DNA of 16,562 nt from an uncultured Eubacteriales bacterium (GCA_934541205.1 CAKTDK010000024.1:1-16562); one strand, 5' to 3'; shown: positions 7,482 to 15,358, counted from the first letter of the stretch. The notes: generated from the sequence alone by a model not told the origin. Translations and numbers: made by a program.

Positions 7482-9089
7482 TCAATTATTCCTCTTTTCT
7501 TTTGATAATTTATATTCTATTGAATCTGCAAGAGCTATCCAGCTTGCCTCTATAATATCGGTAGATACTCCTACAGTAGTCCATATATCTTTTCCGTCCG
7601 TAGTTTCTATAAGAACTCTTACTTTTGCGGCAGTAGCGTCTTTTGCTTCAAGTACACGAACTTTATAATCTGTCAAATGAATTTTTGAAATTGAAGGATA
7701 AAAAACCGAAAGCGCTTTTCTGAGGGCTTTATCCATTGCGTTAACAGGCCCTTCACCTTCCGCGGCAGTTATTTCTGTTTTTCCGTCTACCTGAATTTTT
7801 ATCATTGCGGTAGCAGTATAATTATCCTGTTTTCCGGTTGTAGTTATTATTTTAAAATCCAAAAGTTCAAAGCTTTTTTGATATCTTCCCAAAAGCTTTG
7901 ATATCACAAGCTCAAAGCTTTGTTCCGCCGCTTCAAACTGATATCCTTTATATTCAAGGTCTTTAAGCTTGTCAACAATTTCTTTGGTCTTGGGATCTTC
8001 TTTTTTTATGGAAGCGTCAATTTTCTGTATTTTTTTAAGTATAGTTCCCCGTCCTGCGGCTTCGCTGGTTAAAAATCTTCGCTCATTTCCCACAATACTC
8101 GGGTCAATATGCTCAAAAGAAGATGATATTTTATTTACTCCGTCAATATGCATACCAGCTTTATGGGCAAAAGCGCTTTTCCCTACATAAGGCATTGAAG
8201 AAGAAAGAGGAACATTTGCAATTTCTGCTACTGCTTTACAGCTTGAAGTAAGTTCGGTAAGATTTTTTTCATCTATACACTTATAACCTTTTTTTAGCTG
8301 AAGATTTGGAATAAGAGTTGACAAATTGGCATTTCCGCATCTTTCTCCAAGTCCCGTCAATGTTCCCTGAACATGACAGGCTCCGGCTTTTACCGCCAAA
8401 ATACTTCCCGCTTCTGCCATGCCCGTATCATTATGACAATGTATTCCGATTTTTATATTAAACTTACTTTTTACCTCTTTTACAATATCATAAATTTCAT
8501 CGGGAAAACAAGCACCGTTTGTATCGCAAAGACACAGAACTTTTGCCCCTGCGTCATAAGCCGCTTTTAATGTTTTTAACGCATAAACTTTGTCAAGCTT
8601 ATACCCGTCAAAAAAATGCTCTGCGTCATAAATCACATATTTTGAATTTGAAACAAGAAAGGATACCGTATCATAAATCATAGAAAGATTTTCTTCCAAA
8701 GTAGTTTTTAAAACTTCCTTTACATGTAAAACAGAGCTTTTTCCGAAAATAGCGACCACGTCGGTTTTTGCTTTTAAAAGAGCGGTTACTGCCAAACTTT
8801 CAAAAGCTTTTTCTCCTGGTTTTCTGGTACTTCCGAAAGCACATAGCTTTGAATTTTTAAGCTGAAATTTAGACGCAGTATCAAAAAATTCCATATCCTT
8901 TTTATTGGAAAAAGGATTTCCTCCTTCAATATAGTCGACGCCTAAATCGTCAAGTATTTTTACAATTTTTATTTTATCTTCGACTGAAAACAGTATTCCC
9001 TCACCCTGAGCGCCGTCGCGAAGGGTTGAATCAAATATTTCAATCTTATTTGACTTTTTTACATCTTGAAATTCCATGTTTAAAGCCAT
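7482..9089 (-). CDS. cimA: (R)-citramalate synthase (alpha-IPM synthase/homocitrate synthase family)
   Basis: Condenses pyruvate with acetyl-CoA to (R)-citramalate, the first step of the threonine-independent isoleucine route. 535 aa. N-terminal HMGL-like TIM barrel: DSTLRDGAQGEG (20-31, catalytic Arg24 and metal-binding Asp25), YIEGGNPFSNKKDMEFF (53-69), metal ligands His217 and His219 in HCHNDTGMAEA, and GLGERCGNANL (246-256). The C-terminal about 130 residues form the LeuA-type allosteric dimer domain. The AQGEGI...SVEDK and YIEGG...SN.KD.EFF patterns fit the CimA group rather than true LeuA (which has GEQ-PG). An isopropylmalate synthase activity cannot be fully excluded. It fills the place leuA usually holds; 14 bases separate it from ilvD. 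Ribosome site AAGGA at an 11-base distance, a little long. Confidence 0.85.
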   Translation of the reverse strand: MALNMEFQDVKKSNKIEIFDSTLRDGAQGEGILFSVEDKIKIVKILDDLGVDYIEGGNPFSNKKDMEFFDTASKFQLKNSKLCAFGSTRKPGEKAFESLAVTALLKAKTDVVAIFGKSSVLHVKEVLKTTLEENLSMIYDTVSFLVSNSKYVIYDAEHFFDGYKLDKVYALKTLKAAYDAGAKVLCLCDTNGACFPDEIYDIVKEVKSKFNIKIGIHCHNDTGMAEAGSILAVKAGACHVQGTLTGLGERCGNANLSTLIPNLQLKKGYKCIDEKNLTELTSSCKAVAEIANVPLSSSMPYVGKSAFAHKAGMHIDGVNKISSSFEHIDPSIVGNERRFLTSEAAGRGTILKKIQKIDASIKKEDPKTKEIVDKLKDLEYKGYQFEAAEQSFELVISKLLGRYQKSFELLDFKIITTTGKQDNYTATAMIKIQVDGKTEITAAEGEGPVNAMDKALRKALSVFYPSISKIHLTDYKVRVLEAKDATAAKVRVLIETTDGKDIWTTVGVSTDIIEASWIALADSIEYKLSKEKRNN

Positions 9090-9103
9090 ATTGCATCAAA
9101 TCC

Positions 9104-10768
9104 TTATTCCAAAATAGCGCCTTTATCCGATGAAGATACCATTCTTGCATATCTTTTTAAATAACCCGTATTGATTTTCGGGTCAAGAATTTTTGTAGTT
9201 TTCTTTCTTTGGTCAAGAACATCGGAAGGAATATCAACATTTATTTCTCCCTTATTTATATCAATCGAAATAATATCTCCGTCGCATATATAAGCGATAA
9301 GTCCGCCTGACGCCGCCTCAGGAGATACATGACCTATAGCGGCTCCTCTTGTAGCGCCGGAAAAACGTCCGTCGGTAATAAGGGCAACATCCTTATCAAG
9401 CCCCATTCCTGCAAGAGAAGCAGTCGGAGAAAGCATTTCACGCATACCAGGACCGCCTTTTGGTCCTTCGTATCTTATAACAACAACGTCGCCTTTTTTG
9501 ATTTCCCCGCCCAAAATAGCTTTTATAGATTCCTCTTCGCTGTTATAAACTCTTGCGGGGCCTTTATGTACAAGCATTTTTTCATCCACGGCGGAACGTT
9601 TTACAACACATCCGTTTTCAGCAAGATTTCCGTAAAGTACTGCGATACCGCCTGTTTCGGAATATGGATTCTCAATAGGTCTTATTACATTTGTATCTTT
9701 ATTTACTGCACCTTTTATATTTTCATTCATTGATTTTCCGGTTACGGTAATTTTTTGCTCCTTAAGCAAACCTTTTTTGTTAAGCTCCGCCATAACGGCA
9801 TAGATACCGCCTGCATAATATAAATCCTCAATAAAATTAGGACCTGCTGGAGCAAGCTTGCAAAGATTAGGAGTCTTTGCAGTAATCTCGCTTACCATAT
9901 CAAGAGTAACCTCTACCCCTGCTTCATGAGCGATTGCCGGAATATGAAGCATGCTGTTTGTAGAACACCCAAGAGCCATATCAAGACAAAGAGCATTATA
10001 AAAAGCGTCTTTTGTCATTATATCAAGAGGTTTTATATTATTTTTTACAAGCTCCATAACTTGCATTCCGGCTTTTTTAGCAAGAGCTGTTCTTTCTCCG
10101 AATACAGCGGGAATAGTTCCGTTGCCCCGAAGTCCCATACCCATTCCTTCAGTCAAGCAGTTCATGCTGTTTGCGGTAAACATTCCGGAACAAGAACCGC
10201 AAGTAGGACAAGCGTTTTGTTCAAGCTCCAAGCCTTCTTCACTTGTCATAGTTCCGGCGCTGCAGCTTCCCACAGCCTCAAAAGCCTGGCTTAAACTTAC
10301 AAAACAATCCTTGTATCTTCCTTTAAGCATAGGTCCGCCGCTTATAAATATTGAAGGAATATTAAGCCTTGCAGCCGCCATAAGCATTCCCGGAACTGTT
10401 TTATCACAGTTTGGTATAAACACAAGTCCATCAAAGGAATGAGCCTTTGCCATAACTTCTATACTGTCGGCAATTATCTCTCTTGAGGCAAGAGAATAAT
10501 GCATTCCCTCATGTCCCATGGCAATGCCGTCGCAAACTGCAATAGCAGGAAATTCAACCGGAGTGCCTCCTGCCATAAGAACTCCTTCTCTTGCAGCCTT
10601 TGCAATAGTATCAAGATGTATATGACCCGGAACTACTTCATTTTGAGAGTTTACTATTCCTATAATAGGTCTTCTGAGCTGTTCGTCTGTATAACCCATA
10701 GCGTCAAAAAGAGACCTGTGAGGAATTTTTTCAACGCCTACCGTAACTTTATTACTTAATTTTTCCAT
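9104..10768 (-). CDS. ilvD: Dihydroxy-acid dehydratase
   Basis: Dehydrates 2,3-dihydroxy-isovalerate and 2,3-dihydroxy-3-methylvalerate to the 2-oxo acids that precede valine and isoleucine. 554 aa, normal length. Iron-sulfur ligands: Cys121 in PNCDKTVPGM and Cys193 in ACPTCGSCSGMF (187-197); Lys123 is the family's metal-site lysine; the catalytic Ser lies in DGRFSGATRG. At the third possible cluster position it has VPGHIHL (46-52), as in the E. coli enzyme, instead of the PCN motif of plant-type [2Fe-2S] enzymes. This suggests an oxygen-sensitive [4Fe-4S] type, in line with an anaerobe (inference). The ribosome site (AAAGGCAGG) is weaker than its neighbours', and a hairpin lies between ilvC and this gene. 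Confidence 0.96.
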   Translation of the reverse strand: MEKLSNKVTVGVEKIPHRSLFDAMGYTDEQLRRPIIGIVNSQNEVVPGHIHLDTIAKAAREGVLMAGGTPVEFPAIAVCDGIAMGHEGMHYSLASREIIADSIEVMAKAHSFDGLVFIPNCDKTVPGMLMAAARLNIPSIFISGGPMLKGRYKDCFVSLSQAFEAVGSCSAGTMTSEEGLELEQNACPTCGSCSGMFTANSMNCLTEGMGMGLRGNGTIPAVFGERTALAKKAGMQVMELVKNNIKPLDIMTKDAFYNALCLDMALGCSTNSMLHIPAIAHEAGVEVTLDMVSEITAKTPNLCKLAPAGPNFIEDLYYAGGIYAVMAELNKKGLLKEQKITVTGKSMNENIKGAVNKDTNVIRPIENPYSETGGIAVLYGNLAENGCVVKRSAVDEKMLVHKGPARVYNSEEESIKAILGGEIKKGDVVVIRYEGPKGGPGMREMLSPTASLAGMGLDKDVALITDGRFSGATRGAAIGHVSPEAASGGLIAYICDGDIISIDINKGEINVDIPSDVLDQRKKTTKILDPKINTGYLKRYARMVSSSDKGAILE

Positions 10769-10798
10769 ACATTAGGAGCCTGCCTTTCATAAGTGCAA

Positions 10799-10830
10799 GA
10801 AAATCCCACACTTTTTTATGTGGGATTTTC
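10799..10830 (-). terminator. Intercistronic hairpin between ilvC and ilvD, possible partial terminator or mRNA processing element
   Basis: A perfect 12-bp inverted repeat (arms 10799-10810 and 10819-10830, core AATCCCACA/TGTGGGATT, 8-base loop). On the minus strand the 3' arm ends in TTTTC, followed by TTGCAC, so the U tract is short and partly inside the stem. It is the only sizeable gap with structure inside the operon. It could reduce read-through into ilvD and the leu genes, or protect the 3' end of an ilvBNC transcript. Confidence 0.5.
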
Positions 10831-10844
10831 CGCAAATCTAATAC

Positions 10845-11843
10845 TTATTTATTATCTTCTGACCAAGACATCATTTTTCTAAGCTGTTTACCCACTTTTT
10901 CAATCTGGTGTTCGCTTTCAATTCTTCTTGTTGAATTGAAATAAGGTCTGTTAGCTTGGTTTTCCAAAATCCAGTTTCTTGCAAAAGTACCGTCTTGGAT
11001 TTCTTTAAGAGTCTGTTTCATAGCAGCTCTTGACTGTTCGTTGATAACTCTCTTTCCGGTTACATAATCTCCGTATTCGGCAGTATCGGAAATTGAATAT
11101 CTCATAGCTGAAAGTCCGCCTTTAAAGATAAGGTCAACAATTAACTTAACTTCATGACAGCATTCAAAATATGCCATTTCAGGTTCATAGCCTGCTTCAA
11201 CCAAAGTTTCAAATCCGGCTTTGATAAGTTCTGTCAAACCTCCGCACAAAACTGCCTGTTCGCCGAATAAATCCGTTTCGGTTTCTTCTTTAAATGTAGT
11301 TTCGATAATACCTGCTCTTGCGCCGCCGATTCCGTGAGCATAAGCAAGGGCGATATCTTTAGCTTTTCCTGTATAATCCTGATAAATAGCGATAAGTGAA
11401 GGAACACCTTTATTTTCAAGGAACTGACTTCTTACAGTATGACCGGGACCTTTCGGTGCGCATAGCCAAACGTCAACATTTTTCGGCGGTACTATTTGAC
11501 CGAAATGGATGTTAAAACCATGAGCAAATACAAGTGATTTGCCTTCTGTCAAATTCGGCTCAATGCTTTCTTTATAAAGCTTAGCCTGTTTTTCATCATT
11601 TATCAAAATCATAATAAGATCAGCATCTTTTGCCGCGTCAAAAGCGGTTTTTACAGTAAAGCCTGCTTCTTCCGCCTTTGCCCATGATTTACTGCCTTCA
11701 TAAAGTCCGATAGTAACTTCAAAACCTGAATCTTTCAGGTTAAGAGCATGAGCATGGCCCTGACTTCCATAGCCTATAATAGCAATTTTACGATCTTTTA
11801 ATAATTCCGGATTACAATCTTTTGCATAATAAGTCTTAGACAT
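10845..11843 (-). CDS. ilvC: Ketol-acid reductoisomerase (class I)
   Basis: Isomerises and reduces acetolactate (valine, leucine) or acetohydroxybutyrate (isoleucine) using NAD(P)H and Mg2+. 332 aa, the short class I form. N-terminal Rossmann fold with GYGSQG (24-29) and a cofactor-phosphate loop at 47-53 (LYEGSKS). The C-terminal knotted domain has the two-metal site residues Asp191, Glu195, Glu227 and Glu231, and Ser252 for substrate binding. Strong ribosome site AGGAGGA before ATG 11843; 34 bases after ilvN. NADPH versus NADH preference cannot be decided from sequence alone, although the Ser-Lys-Ser in the loop is common in NADPH enzymes. Confidence 0.97.
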   Translation of the reverse strand: MSKTYYAKDCNPELLKDRKIAIIGYGSQGHAHALNLKDSGFEVTIGLYEGSKSWAKAEEAGFTVKTAFDAAKDADLIMILINDEKQAKLYKESIEPNLTEGKSLVFAHGFNIHFGQIVPPKNVDVWLCAPKGPGHTVRSQFLENKGVPSLIAIYQDYTGKAKDIALAYAHGIGGARAGIIETTFKEETETDLFGEQAVLCGGLTELIKAGFETLVEAGYEPEMAYFECCHEVKLIVDLIFKGGLSAMRYSISDTAEYGDYVTGKRVINEQSRAAMKQTLKEIQDGTFARNWILENQANRPYFNSTRRIESEHQIEKVGKQLRKMMSWSEDNK

Positions 11844-11877
11844 AATAATGTCCTCCTTTTAGAAAATAAATTATTTT

Positions 11878-12357
11878 TTAACCTCTTGGAAGAGCAGTTA
11901 TTCCTGTTCTGGCAAGTTCTTTTATACCGTACTTATTCATAAGTTTTAAAAACGCCGAAACCTTTTCCTGATTTCCCGTCATTTCCAAAATAACGCTTTC
12001 ACAAGCGACGTCAACAACTTTTGCTCTGAAGATATTTGCTATTTCAATAACAGAAGCTCTATTTTCATCATCAGCATTAACTCTTACCATAATAAGTTCA
12101 CGAAAAACCGCACTGTCCGCTGATAAATCTTCAACCGCAATAACATCAATTTGTTTCTGAAGCTGTTTTTTTATCTGGTCAAGTATATATTCGTCACCGA
12201 AAAGCTCAATTGTCATTCTTGAAATTTTGCTGTCCTGAGTTTCACCCACAGTGAGACTTGTAATATTATATCCCCGTCTTGCAAAAAGCCCGGATATTCT
12301 TGTAAGGACACCGGAGTTATTGTTCACAAGAGCTGAAAGAACGTATCTTTTCTCCAT
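11878..12357 (-). CDS. ilvN: Acetolactate synthase small (regulatory) subunit
   Basis: Regulatory partner of IlvB; stimulates the catalytic subunit and usually gives feedback inhibition by valine. 159 aa. N-terminal ACT domain with LVNNNSGVLTRISGLFARRGYNI (residues about 10-32), the typical effector-binding loop, then a C-terminal regulatory domain (about 80-159) starting near ELIMVRVN. The ilvB stop codon TAG is part of this gene's ribosome site (TAGGAGG), eight bases before ATG 12357. This suggests that ribosomes ending ilvB start ilvN, keeping the subunits in ratio. The Asn residues and Gly of the NNNSGV loop are all present, so valine sensitivity is plausible but not shown. Confidence 0.95.
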   Translation of the reverse strand: MEKRYVLSALVNNNSGVLTRISGLFARRGYNITSLTVGETQDSKISRMTIELFGDEYILDQIKKQLQKQIDVIAVEDLSADSAVFRELIMVRVNADDENRASVIEIANIFRAKVVDVACESVILEMTGNQEKVSAFLKLMNKYGIKELARTGITALPRG

Positions 12358-12369
12358 ATCACAAACCTC

Positions 12370-14037
12370 CTATATATCAAGTATCTGATTATCAAGGGAG
12401 TCTCCCGGAGCTACCATTGGAAGAACATTCGCGTCTTCACTGATAATACAATTTACAACGCAGGTTTTTTTGGAAGAAATAGCTTCTTTTAAAACCTTTT
12501 CAATATCCTCTTCTTTTGAGATGGTATATCCGTTTGCTCCAAAAGCTTGAGCAAGCTTAACATAATCAGTTGTTTTATTAAGTGTTGTCTGAGAAAAACG
12601 GTTCTGATAAAAAACCTTCTGCCATTGACGAACCATGCCAAGCACGTTATTATTCATCAAAAGCACTATTACCGGAAGATTTTTTGTAACACAGGTGGAA
12701 AGCTCATTTAAATTCATGTGAAAACTTCCGTCACCGGCAATATTAAATACCGTTTTATCAGGATTTGCAGCCTTAGCGCCGATTGCAGCACCAAATCCAA
12801 ATCCCATAGTTCCAAGTCCGCCGCTTGAAATAAATCTTCTGGGTTTATCAAGCTTTAAAAATTGAGCCGCCCACATCTGATGCTGTCCTACTTCAGTAGC
12901 AAAAATTGCATTTCCTTTTGTAAGTTCATCCGCTTTTTGAATAATCTTTGCAGGAAAGTCATTTTCACTTTTTGTTTCATCAATGGGGTGCTGTTTTTTA
13001 TATTCAATCATTTCGTCAAGGAAATCTCTGTCCGAAACATTATCAAGCTTTTTATTAAGTTCTGTTAAAACCGCTTTAACATCTCCGGTCAACGACAGTT
13101 TTACGCTGACATTTTTAGAAATTTCAGCTTCATCAATGTCAATATGTATAATCTTTGCATTAGGAGCAAAGCTTTTCGGATTGCAGGCAACTCTGTCGGA
13201 GAATCTTGCTCCTATTGCCAAAACCAAATCAGCATTTAAAACTGCTTTCGCTGAAGCTCTTGAGCCGTGCATTCCTATCATTCCCATATAGTTCTCATCA
13301 CTGAACGGATATACTCCCATAGCCATAAGGCTTACAGACACCGGCGCATTTATTTTTTTTGCAAATTCCATAAGCTCGCTTGAAGCTCCGCTTGAGGTTA
13401 TTCCTCCCCCGGCATAAATAAACGGCTTTTTAGATTTTTTTATAAGCTTAACCGCTTTTTCTATATCAGATGAAGTAAATTTATTGTAATTATTTTCGGA
13501 AGGCTGAACTTTAATATCCTTAAATTCACAAAGAGCCGCGGTAACGTCTTTAGTTACATCTATCAAAACCGGTCCCGGTCTTCCGGATCTTGCAATCCTG
13601 AAAGCGTCCGCAACAGTCTGTTCAAGCTGGTTTACATCTTTAACTATGTAATTATGCTTAGTAATAGGCATAGTGATACCAGCAATATCAACTTCCTGAA
13701 AGCTATCCTTTCCCAAAAGGCTGACGGCTACGTTACCCGTAATTGCCACCATAGGAATAGAATCCATAAAAGCAGTAGCAATCCCCGTGACCAGGTTAGT
13801 CGCCCCCGGTCCTGATGTAGCTATAACAACTCCTGTTTTTCCTGTACTTCTTGAATATCCGTCTGCCGCATGAGCCGCATTTTGTTCATGGCAGGTAAGA
13901 ATGTGCTTTATTTCACCGCTGTATTGGTACAGAGCGTCATAAATGTTAAGCACCGCTCCACCCGGATATCCGAAAACTGTGTCAACACCTTGATTAATAA
14001 GTGATTTAATCAAAATTTGAGCACCTGTCATTTGCAT
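12370..14037 (-). CDS. ilvB: Acetolactate synthase large (catalytic) subunit, anabolic type
   Basis: Thiamine diphosphate enzyme joining pyruvate with pyruvate or 2-oxobutyrate, the entry step for valine, leucine and isoleucine. 555 aa from the start chosen here. Landmarks: catalytic Glu51 in CHEQNAAHAADGYSR, the FAD-linked GARFSDRV motif (276-283), the thiamine/Mg motif GDGSFHMN (435-442) and MVRQWQ with Trp472. The FAD motif and the neighbouring ilvN identify the biosynthetic AHAS rather than the catabolic, FAD-free AlsS. An in-frame GTG at 14046 sits inside the ribosome site AGGATGTGAT; the ATG at 14037 has proper spacing and gives MQMTGAQIL, the usual AHAS beginning. First gene of the operon, with a short leader after a strong promoter. 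Confidence 0.96.
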   Translation of the reverse strand: MQMTGAQILIKSLINQGVDTVFGYPGGAVLNIYDALYQYSGEIKHILTCHEQNAAHAADGYSRSTGKTGVVIATSGPGATNLVTGIATAFMDSIPMVAITGNVAVSLLGKDSFQEVDIAGITMPITKHNYIVKDVNQLEQTVADAFRIARSGRPGPVLIDVTKDVTAALCEFKDIKVQPSENNYNKFTSSDIEKAVKLIKKSKKPFIYAGGGITSSGASSELMEFAKKINAPVSVSLMAMGVYPFSDENYMGMIGMHGSRASAKAVLNADLVLAIGARFSDRVACNPKSFAPNAKIIHIDIDEAEISKNVSVKLSLTGDVKAVLTELNKKLDNVSDRDFLDEMIEYKKQHPIDETKSENDFPAKIIQKADELTKGNAIFATEVGQHQMWAAQFLKLDKPRRFISSGGLGTMGFGFGAAIGAKAANPDKTVFNIAGDGSFHMNLNELSTCVTKNLPVIVLLMNNNVLGMVRQWQKVFYQNRFSQTTLNKTTDYVKLAQAFGANGYTISKEEDIEKVLKEAISSKKTCVVNCIISEDANVLPMVAPGDSLDNQILDI

Positions 14038-14041
14038 TAGT

Positions 14042-14051
14042 ATCACATCCT
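14042..14051 (-). promoter_or_regulatory. Ribosome binding site deciding the ilvB start
   Basis: Minus strand AGGATGTGAT, nine of ten bases matching the ideal AGGAGGTGAT, four bases before ATG 14037. The in-frame GTG at 14046 is inside this site and is therefore unlikely to be used. Confidence 0.65.
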
Positions 14052-14085
14052 TTCATTAATAATTTTACATGTGTTAATAGATATT

Positions 14086-14114
14086 ATTATATAACAAAAC
14101 CCTTAAATTGTAAA
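14086..14114 (-). promoter_or_regulatory. ilvB: Sigma-A promoter of the ilv-leu operon
   Basis: Minus strand TTTACA (14114-14109), a 17-base spacer, then a perfect TATAAT (14091-14086). Transcription should start near 14079, giving an untranslated leader of only about 40 bases. That leaves no room for a T-box or a leader-peptide attenuator from this promoter. Confidence 0.75.
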
Positions 14115-14128
14115 CCGCAACAAGAGAT

Positions 14129-14141
14129 TTTATCAGATAAA
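14129..14141. promoter_or_regulatory. 13-bp palindrome upstream of the ilv promoter, possible regulator site
   Basis: TTTATC-A-GATAAA, a perfect inverted repeat about 15 bases upstream of the -35, centred near -56. On the minus strand its centre is CTG, and the surrounding 15 bases match the CodY consensus at 10 of 15 positions. It may be a weak CodY box or the site of another regulator; only the palindrome itself is certain. Confidence 0.3.
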
Positions 14142-14243
14142 TATTGACTAATAATATATCATTTTGACAAGCTTTTTTTATATATTTTAATGCTTTAGCT
14201 TATTACTTTACTAATCAATACGAATAAGTTTTACATTACATAA

Positions 14244-14276
14244 AATTTAAAGATGGATGAAATCCATCTTTAAATT
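14244..14276 (-). terminator. Terminator after the bmp gene
   Basis: A perfect 15-bp inverted repeat (arms 14244-14258 and 14262-14276, core AAGATGGAT/ATCCATCTT) three bases after the bmp stop, ending in an AAATTTTA stretch on the minus strand. GC content of the stem is low, so efficiency may be moderate. It separates the nucleoside cluster from the ilv promoter region. Confidence 0.7.
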
Positions 14277-14278
14277 GT

Positions 14279-15358
14279 TTATTCTGCTGTTATCTCAGAA
14301 GAAGAAGCTTTGCTTCCAGCCATATACTTTTGGTATTCTTCGTATCCAGCGGGAACATCAATTTCTCCGTTTATAATTTTTTGTTTTACAGCATCTATCT
14401 TATCAATTACTTCAAGAGGTATCTGACTTTTATCACATTCAAAAGCAATACACCCTTCTTTTAAACCGTAAACAAATGTTTTTCCTCTCAGATCTTCATT
14501 TTTTATATATAAATCACTTATATTTTTGATTCCTTTGCCAATGTATTTTATAGATTTTGCAATTAAATTTTCCTGTTTTTCGGTATCGTCAACATAGCCG
14601 GTACCAATTATTTTTCCGTTTTTCTCATTTGCGGTATCAATCATTTCCTGCTGTGCAAAATCAAAATTCACAAAAACTATATCACATCCGCTGTCATATA
14701 AAGACGCTAAATTTGACTTAACAAGCGCAGAATCCGATTTTGAACCTATTACTTTATCAAAAACCTGTACGTTTTTATTATTTAAAACATTATAATAATG
14801 CGCTCCGGCATAAAATCCGTACTTTGAATCCTGAGATGACGTATTGTCCACATCCGCCAAAAATGCTATTTTTGACGTTTTTGTAGTTTCACAAGCAAGA
14901 TATCCTGCGAGAAAAGCTCCTTCATAATCCGCAAATTCAACAGCAAAGCTGTTTGTATCAAGCTGATTTTTTGAATCCATATTTATAAAGGCAAAAAGCT
15001 GATTTGGATCAGAACTTTTATATTTTTGAAGATTAGCATTTGCCAAATCTCCCAGAGAAAAAATAACATCATAATCAGAAGCAACAGCTTTTTCAATATT
15101 CAGCTTTATCTCATCTTCATTTTCAGCTTCAAAATATTTTGTCTGAATGTTTCCCGCTGTTTTTAAATCCAAGATACCCTGCCAAGTATACTGATTTATT
15201 CCGTTATCGTTAATTCCGGAATCGCTTAATATAAGCGCATACATTACCTGAGACATCATTCTTTCCTGAGTAACCTCTTTACCGTTGTTACTTTTACACC
15301 CTGTAAAAGCAAATAAAAATGTTAATAACAATGCAATAATTCTTTTAATATTTTTCAT
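14279..15358 (-). CDS. BMP/PnrA-family substrate-binding lipoprotein, probably for nucleosides
   Basis: Extracellular binding protein of the basic membrane protein (PnrA-like) family, the receptor for ABC importers of purine or pyrimidine nucleosides. 359 aa from the start chosen. Signal segment RIIALLLTFLFAFTGC with lipobox FTGC (Cys21). The mature part begins with the family pattern ALILSDSGINDNGINQYTWQGI, equivalent to the usual D-x-G-x-x-D-x-x-F-N-Q of ligand-binding strand and loop, though Phe is replaced by Ile. Later stretches include DVIFSLG, FAVEFADYEGAFLAGYLA and KIAFLADV, all typical. An upstream in-frame ATG at 15391 would overlap cdd; ATG 15358 with GGAGGG in front is better. Third gene after deoD and cdd, which supports nucleosides as ligand. 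No ABC ATPase or permease is in the window. The C-terminus is Ser/Glu-rich. Confidence 0.85.
   Translation of the reverse strand: MKNIKRIIALLLTFLFAFTGCKSNNGKEVTQERMMSQVMYALILSDSGINDNGINQYTWQGILDLKTAGNIQTKYFEAENEDEIKLNIEKAVASDYDVIFSLGDLANANLQKYKSSDPNQLFAFINMDSKNQLDTNSFAVEFADYEGAFLAGYLACETTKTSKIAFLADVDNTSSQDSKYGFYAGAHYYNVLNNKNVQVFDKVIGSKSDSALVKSNLASLYDSGCDIVFVNFDFAQQEMIDTANEKNGKIIGTGYVDDTEKQENLIAKSIKYIGKGIKNISDLYIKNEDLRGKTFVYGLKEGCIAFECDKSQIPLEVIDKIDAVKQKIINGEIDVPAGYEEYQKYMAGSKASSSEITAE

Noticed and set aside
9329..10442. Several plus-strand open frames antisense to ilvD
   Set aside because: They are low-complexity shadows of a strongly conserved enzyme and lack starts with ribosome sites.
10752..10790. 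12-codon minus-strand frame overlapping the ilvD start
   Set aside because: No ribosome site upstream and no recognisable content such as BCAA-rich leader codons.
11691..11703. Tyr in the cofactor loop of IlvC (LYEGSKS) as a sign of altered NADH/NADPH use
   Set aside because: The same EGSKS-type loop is common in class I enzymes of Gram-positive bacteria, so it does not stand out.
14065..14070. ATG-TAA start-stop element in the ilvB leader (minus strand)
   Set aside because: No ribosome site lies in front of it; it looks like chance in an AT-rich leader.
14145..14170. Second ilv promoter with -35 TTGTCA (minus strand 14170-14165)
   Set aside because: No acceptable -10 is found 16-18 bases downstream (CAATAT or TCAATA at best).
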